NCBI GenBank assembly: GCA_027604505.1
Contig: JADIIX010000015.1
Span: forward strand, 1-64,000
Direction of reading: 5' to 3'
From: Gonapodya sp. JEL0774
Lineage: Eukaryota > Monoblepharomycota > Monoblepharidomycetes > Monoblepharidales > Gonapodyaceae
DNA length: 64,000 nt
Shown here: positions 59,617-64,000 of the stretch, in pieces
How the letters are laid out: every line of letters begins with the position of its first letter
Position numbering within the stretch: position 1 is the first letter of the stretch
Translations under genes and position numbers: made by a program
The notes under the pieces: model-generated
What the model was told of the DNA's origin: nothing
The model's database searches: none
The model's input: the letters and a program-made list of their open reading frames with translations, nothing else

Positions 59617-61368
59617 ATGACATCAACATCCGAACCGAAGAATCGATGCCCGCAATCGGCAATTGCTGCGCGAGGAATCGCTCTTCCCAACTTGATTCCT
59701 TCTCTGCTTGGAATCCTCTTTGGTGCGTCAAGGACCCTCTTCACAGACCACATAATCAATGCACAGCTCGTGAAGTACTTATGCGCAAAGGTGAATGGCA
59801 CCTTCCAGTAACAATGAAATATACATGAGCTTCCATTATTGTGTTTACAGGAACCTTGTCCCTCTGGTTGTTCAATCAACCAGTTCATTCTCAATCAATT
59901 CAAAGATGCCTTGAGCAGCGACCGTGTACACCACTCGATCAAACTATGCATATTGGAGGACTTTCACGCCATTTTCAAGGCGAATCGAATGGCCGAGCAC
60001 AGTGACCCTGGTGCGAGGAGTGCGACGGTACAAATGCTGAACGCATTGATATTTTCGCAGGGTAGTACTACCGCATTCCTTTTGGGTGCTTGGGACAATG
60101 ATGGGGAGGTAAGTTCGTTTCAGGGTGGCTAAAAAGTCAAAATCCAAATGATTTTAGATTACAATCAGCTTTTTCGTATCGCTATTGTGAGGATCCTTCT
60201 CGATATGGCCAAATGTGGGAACCTTCACATGAGATCTGTAGTGCCAGGACTTCTCCTCCGAGCTGCATCCATACTTGAGTTGTCCTCGGGGTCTGATTCC
60301 CCGCTAAGCGTACTTCTCGTTCGACGCGTCCTCGAACTGCTGGACATCATTTTGGGGCAAAGGGTTCCAACTCTCCGAGAATCTGAACCGTGGCTTGAGC
60401 TGTGTGCTTTGAAGTTTGAGGCTCAGTGGTCACGAGTCCTCCCATCCATAATTGAAGAGATGGATGGTCTGGCGAGCGCTGGAAAAAGTGAAACCTCCAA
60501 GACTCTGTTTGTTGGGCATTGCAAGAAAGAGAATGATGACGTGCAGGGGGGGGCCTTGAATGACTCAGAACATCGAAAACTTGTGGTGAAAATCGCATTA
60601 AGGTTGTGGGGCGCTGTTTGCTGTGGGCGATCTGGCAGACCATCTCTGGAACCGGAATGGGCGTTCACTATTCCCACTACTTTGAGTGCTATGGAAGGTC
60701 AGATTTTTGGAGTAGCAAGATGTTTCGTGCTTCACTCGTACTAACATCAGCGCAGATCTCTCTTCCAGGCCCTCAGCCTTTGCGCTAATGCTTTGTCGCA
60801 TATTTGGTGACAATGATGCACAGGTGACAGATATTGCAGGCGTGTTATTGGGTTTGACTTCTGTCATTGTGGAGGGGTGTCCACAGACGGAGACAAAGTA
60901 CAGTGAATCCGACCAAAAGGAGACTGTAACGCGCAAGTTGGTTGCCCTTCGCGCACTAGGGTGGAGTATCCTAATTGATCATCCAACTTTAATTCTGTGC
61001 AAAGTGGAAGCATCAACTGGCCTCCTTCACCCACCAGGGCTCTCATTCCCACCCTGTTTCTCCACTTTCTTGCCCACTTTCTCGCATCCATCTCCTTCAG
61101 TCCTCCAACTATCGTCGACTTGCTGACATCACCCGACGTACCTGCGTTCATACACGTGATGAAGGGGTACCTCCTTCTTGTGGCACGAGATCCGAAAACG
61201 TTTGTGGAGATCGTGGGGTCCGAGCATGGGACCTCGGTGGGAGCCTGTTTTGAGCAGGTGGGAAACTGGCTAAGGAGGATTGACAATACAATAACTTTGC
61301 GGACCTTGCAAAAATTATTTGAGGAAGTTGGTGAGACTTTGAAACCTGCCTCTGAATCATTACAATGA
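59617..61368 (+). CDS. Protein Lines (LINS1) family member
   Basis: Lines proteins are all-helical; their biochemical role is poorly known (segment polarity in fly, cognition gene in human). Early exons join in phase: 59617-59790, 59851-60108, and 60169 to about 60697, then one starting near 60754. They encode helices (LPNLIPSLLGILFGASRTLF; LLRAASILELSSGSDSPLSV). SAMEDLSSRPSAFALMLCRI leads to FGDNDAQVTDIAGVLLGLTS, like the family's F-x-DxD acidic step. The end matches the LINES C-terminal domain pattern: LIPTLFLHFLAHFLASISFS, TIVDLLTSPDVPAFIHVMKG, YLLLVARDPKTFVEI. Stop 61368. The assignment rests on remembered family patterns and is moderate. The start codon lies 203 bp from the divergent RasGAP-LIM start. 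Confidence 0.6.
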
Positions 61369-61458
61369 TCAAGCCATAGTGTTCGTTTACTACATTGTCG
61401 CGTGTTTTATGTATGTACATTTATCCGCACCCGTCAGAAGTGGCGGATTCCTCCTCCA

Positions 61459-64000
61459 TTACCGTTTATCCTGGAAGAAATCATTGAAATTCAAACGAAT
61501 AGCCAACAGACGTAGCGATTCTTCTCCGGCTTTTGACAGTCGCCGAATAAATTCGGATGTTTGAGACTCACAAGTGAGTAGAGAGTTAGTGTTGAATCGC
61601 AAACTAAACGTTATGATATCAGGGACAGATCACTCACAGTAAATTGTGCACCCATACTCTCCAAGGAAATTTCGGCGAGAACGGTACTATCAGGATCTCG
61701 GTCGTGATTCGTGAGGACAAAATTCTGGGATGAAAAGATTCACATTGCGTGACAAAACTAAAACCACAGAAGTCAATAGAACACTCACCAACTCGCTGAG
61801 ATACTTCGTAACCAACGCGAGAAGTTGCTGAAGCATCGCGTAGAAGTCTATTGGATCCTAGTTATAATGAACACCGTCAAGTAGGCGTAGAGGTGCACAG
61901 TGAGAATAGTGATCATGAGCTCACGTTTCCTTTTGCAGCGTCTGCATCTTTCAAAAAGGCCCTCGTAGTAATCTTGACAAGATACGCTTCATGCTTCTTG
62001 ATGAGTTCATCTAGATCGCCCTCCCGTTTGTTCACGAATTTTTTGAGCTCTGCCCAGGCAGATTCCAAAACCTCGAAGAGAAGGTAGTGTTGTAGTTCAT
62101 GTATAAAGTGAGTCATTTGATTCAGCGAGGAGCGCCATTGCCGTGCTGTGGTTGATGAGTTAACATTTCTCGGAAAATGAGGTTTCAGCATGGATAAACG
62201 GCGATAGAGGACCTCACCTTTCCAACCACCAACGTCCTCCTTGGCCATTCTGGACCATGTGCCACCCAAACCGTGCTCCACACCTCGCACTTTCCAAAGG
62301 AACATAAAGGTTCGTCGGTACTCGTTCATTACCGCGCCGTGGAATATTACATCCAACGGAGCATCAACATGGTAGTCGAGGTAGAATACGTCCCAGCCAA
62401 TCTCTGCGTCGTTAGCCTTCAACAACGTGTGTGCTTCCAGCCAACAGAAAATAGACCGAGTTTTCGCTTGCGCAATCAACTCACTGGCAAGATTTGTACA
62501 TCAAGGCGACCAAGAATGGCTGGACCGTCATACTGGGCATTTGAGGAGCGGACTGCCGTATCCAAGATGCCAGTCAAAGTATGCAAAATAGGACGAAGGG
62601 CGGTTGCCGGCATCGATAGGATGTGGCTGTTCAGACCGGATATGATCTCTCAAAGAAAGCTCCAGTATCTTCAGCTGCAGGATACTTACTTCATTGCATC
62701 CATGAGAGACTGTACGAAGTCACCCTGCGCAAGCAGCATGTACTTTTTGAGCGCCGTAAAGTGCCCATGGAGATCGAAGCGTTCGTAAAGCATATCGAGA
62801 AGCCGTTTTGATGTATCTCGGTAGGCGGTGTCGACGTGGTGTCGAAGAACAGGGGGATGTGTGAACCAGTCTGGCATTCAACATTTCAGAAGTGGTCCAG
62901 CACGGCGATAGCTTGCAAAGTGGTTATTTAAATTCACCATCAAAGCCAGGGACGCCTTTGCCTCCGCTTCCGTATTCGGCATCTCCACCGGCGTATGTGA
63001 TAAATTTGATGCTTTTGCCAGTCACCAAAATCTGAACACACGACACTCATGAAGATGAGTACAGGACCCAGCAAAAAGCGAGCTCCTCTCACTTTCTCTG
63101 CGACTTCCTCCCCGACGAAGCCTGGGAGCATTTGTCGTTTCAGATAGTACTTTCTCCGCCACCACTTCTCTCGGGCAGCGCCTTCCTTTGCCTCTTTTTC
63201 CGCCACAAAAAACTCTCCATGAGGATCGATGAGCTCTCCACGATAAAGCCATGTGTGCAGGATTGTTAGGAGCGGGTACGTGACCTGGCCGACACGGTTC
63301 CATCTATTCACCGGTAAATTAGGAGAAATCTAAACTGAACCCACATTCTTCATTAAATCCTCAATAAAGCTGGCAATAGATGGGTCCCCATGATCTCGGA
63401 ATTCATTGATCTTCGAAGCCAGTGTGCCACCGTGCAAATCTGTATCCCACAATCGTAATTATCCCAAAGGAGTTGCGAATTAAGCTCGGGAACGTGATCA
63501 GCACTACTGACCTTGTCCAGCTTCCACCACGTCCGCCATACATTTTACTCGTTGTTTCGGCTCAAGTGTCCAAACCAGAAGTCGTCGCAGAGTCACTGGA
63601 TCATCACGGGTGCCGGGGGATGCTGCAACCGATGAGGGTGTGCCGAGTTGTACTTCGAGAACCGCCACCAAGCGATAGTAAGAAGAGAGATGGGTTTGTA
63701 GAGAGGACGAAAAGGCCTGTTACGTTGAACCCAACACCACGAGAGGAGATACTTGAATCAGCGCTGATTGATCCACGGAATCCCATGCCACACCCACCTG
63801 CCTCACAAGCCCCACGTCAATAGATCTACTCTCCCCAAACAATCCCATCTGAGAGCCCATGCTCTCCCCGGCATCACCAGTCTCTCGAACGTAACTTGCA
63901 ACCCTCCGATACAGCGCACCAAGCTCACCAATGCGACAGGCCAGGAGGCGCATGGGTGCTGGAATTGGGACCTAGTTATAGACAATATATTGTGCGGAAA
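61459..64000 (-). CDS. Gamma-tubulin complex component 3 (Spc98/GCP3), 5' end outside window
   Basis: GCP3 is a core subunit of the gamma-tubulin small complex that nucleates microtubules at centrosomes or spindle pole bodies. The part seen starts at the right edge ([20 protein letters not shown]). It continues with [60 protein letters not shown], then [20 protein letters not shown] (GRIP1/GRIP2 junction). Next are [40 protein letters not shown] and [20 protein letters not shown], all diagnostic of GCP3. The last exons ([25 protein letters not shown] / [14 protein letters not shown]) join in phase and end at TAA (61459-61461) after [16 protein letters not shown]. It is convergent with the Lines gene, 90 bp between stops. 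Confidence 0.93.

Noticed and set aside
61148-61420. Minus-strand open frame inside the Lines-family gene
   Set aside because: Shadow of the plus-strand final exon; no coding pattern of its own.
1-64000. CRISPR arrays, bacterial operons, transposons, tRNA or rRNA genes
   Set aside because: No repeat-spacer pattern, no transposase or reverse-transcriptase motif, and no cloverleaf or rRNA core noticed. Intron density and gene content are eukaryotic. A small tRNA could have been missed without a search tool.

Overview
The window is nuclear DNA from a fungus. A division-I chitin synthase with its QRRRW motif gives the kingdom. Almost every gene is split by short GT-AG introns, mostly 60-90 nt. 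Several genes are ones that yeasts and moulds lack or have reduced: a cortactin-type protein, a methionyl-tRNA synthetase with a WHEP tail, a LINES-family protein and a C1-containing RasGAP. Together they suggest an early-diverging, probably zoosporic (chytrid-like) fungus; that placement is inference. I saw no rRNA, tRNA, CRISPR array, transposon or virus-like gene. Where exon joins are listed they were checked for reading phase by hand. Where only a span is given, the exact exon set is unresolved.

Layout. 0.9-2.9 kb: unknown membrane protein (-). 3.3-10.4 kb (+): DNAJC7-like TPR/J co-chaperone, 3-hydroxyisobutyryl-CoA hydrolase with a long mS47-like tail, and a Yippee protein with a 10-nt exon. 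11.4-12.4 kb: unknown (-). 12.7-14.5 kb: NAD-isocitrate dehydrogenase subunit 1 (+). 14.7-25.3 kb: two SUN-domain nuclear-envelope proteins on the same strand, separated by a coiled-coil protein, an AIG2/GGCT-like protein and a bHLH-zipper factor that has two CACGTG boxes upstream. 25.8-27.0 kb: dolichyl-diphosphatase (+). 27.6-31.9 kb: chitin synthase (+). 32.0-38.2 kb (-): PB1/SH3 scaffold, a tail-anchored protein and a short unknown. 38.4-42.3 kb: ankyrin protein (-), minimal cortactin (+), and a signal-peptide/TM/SH3 protein (-). 42.7-47.8 kb (-): Mcr1-type cytochrome b5 reductase and a CLC transporter with CBS domains. 48.0-53.1 kb (+): Nse1 and MetRS. 53.1-59.4 kb (-): EMC4 and a very large C2-C1-RasGAP-LIM protein. 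59.6-61.4 kb: LINES-family protein (+). 61.5 kb to the right edge: gamma-tubulin complex component 3 (-, 5' end missing).

Themes. There are no operons, and most genes are unrelated housekeeping functions. A noticeable share act on the cytoskeleton, cell polarity or nuclear envelope: two SUN proteins, cortactin, PB1/SH3 scaffold, SH3 membrane protein, RasGAP-LIM, GCP3 and chitin synthase. The most unusual items are a 108-residue cortactin that keeps the Arp2/3-binding acidic motif and one repeat but has no SH3 domain, and the fusion of a RasGAP to four LIM modules.
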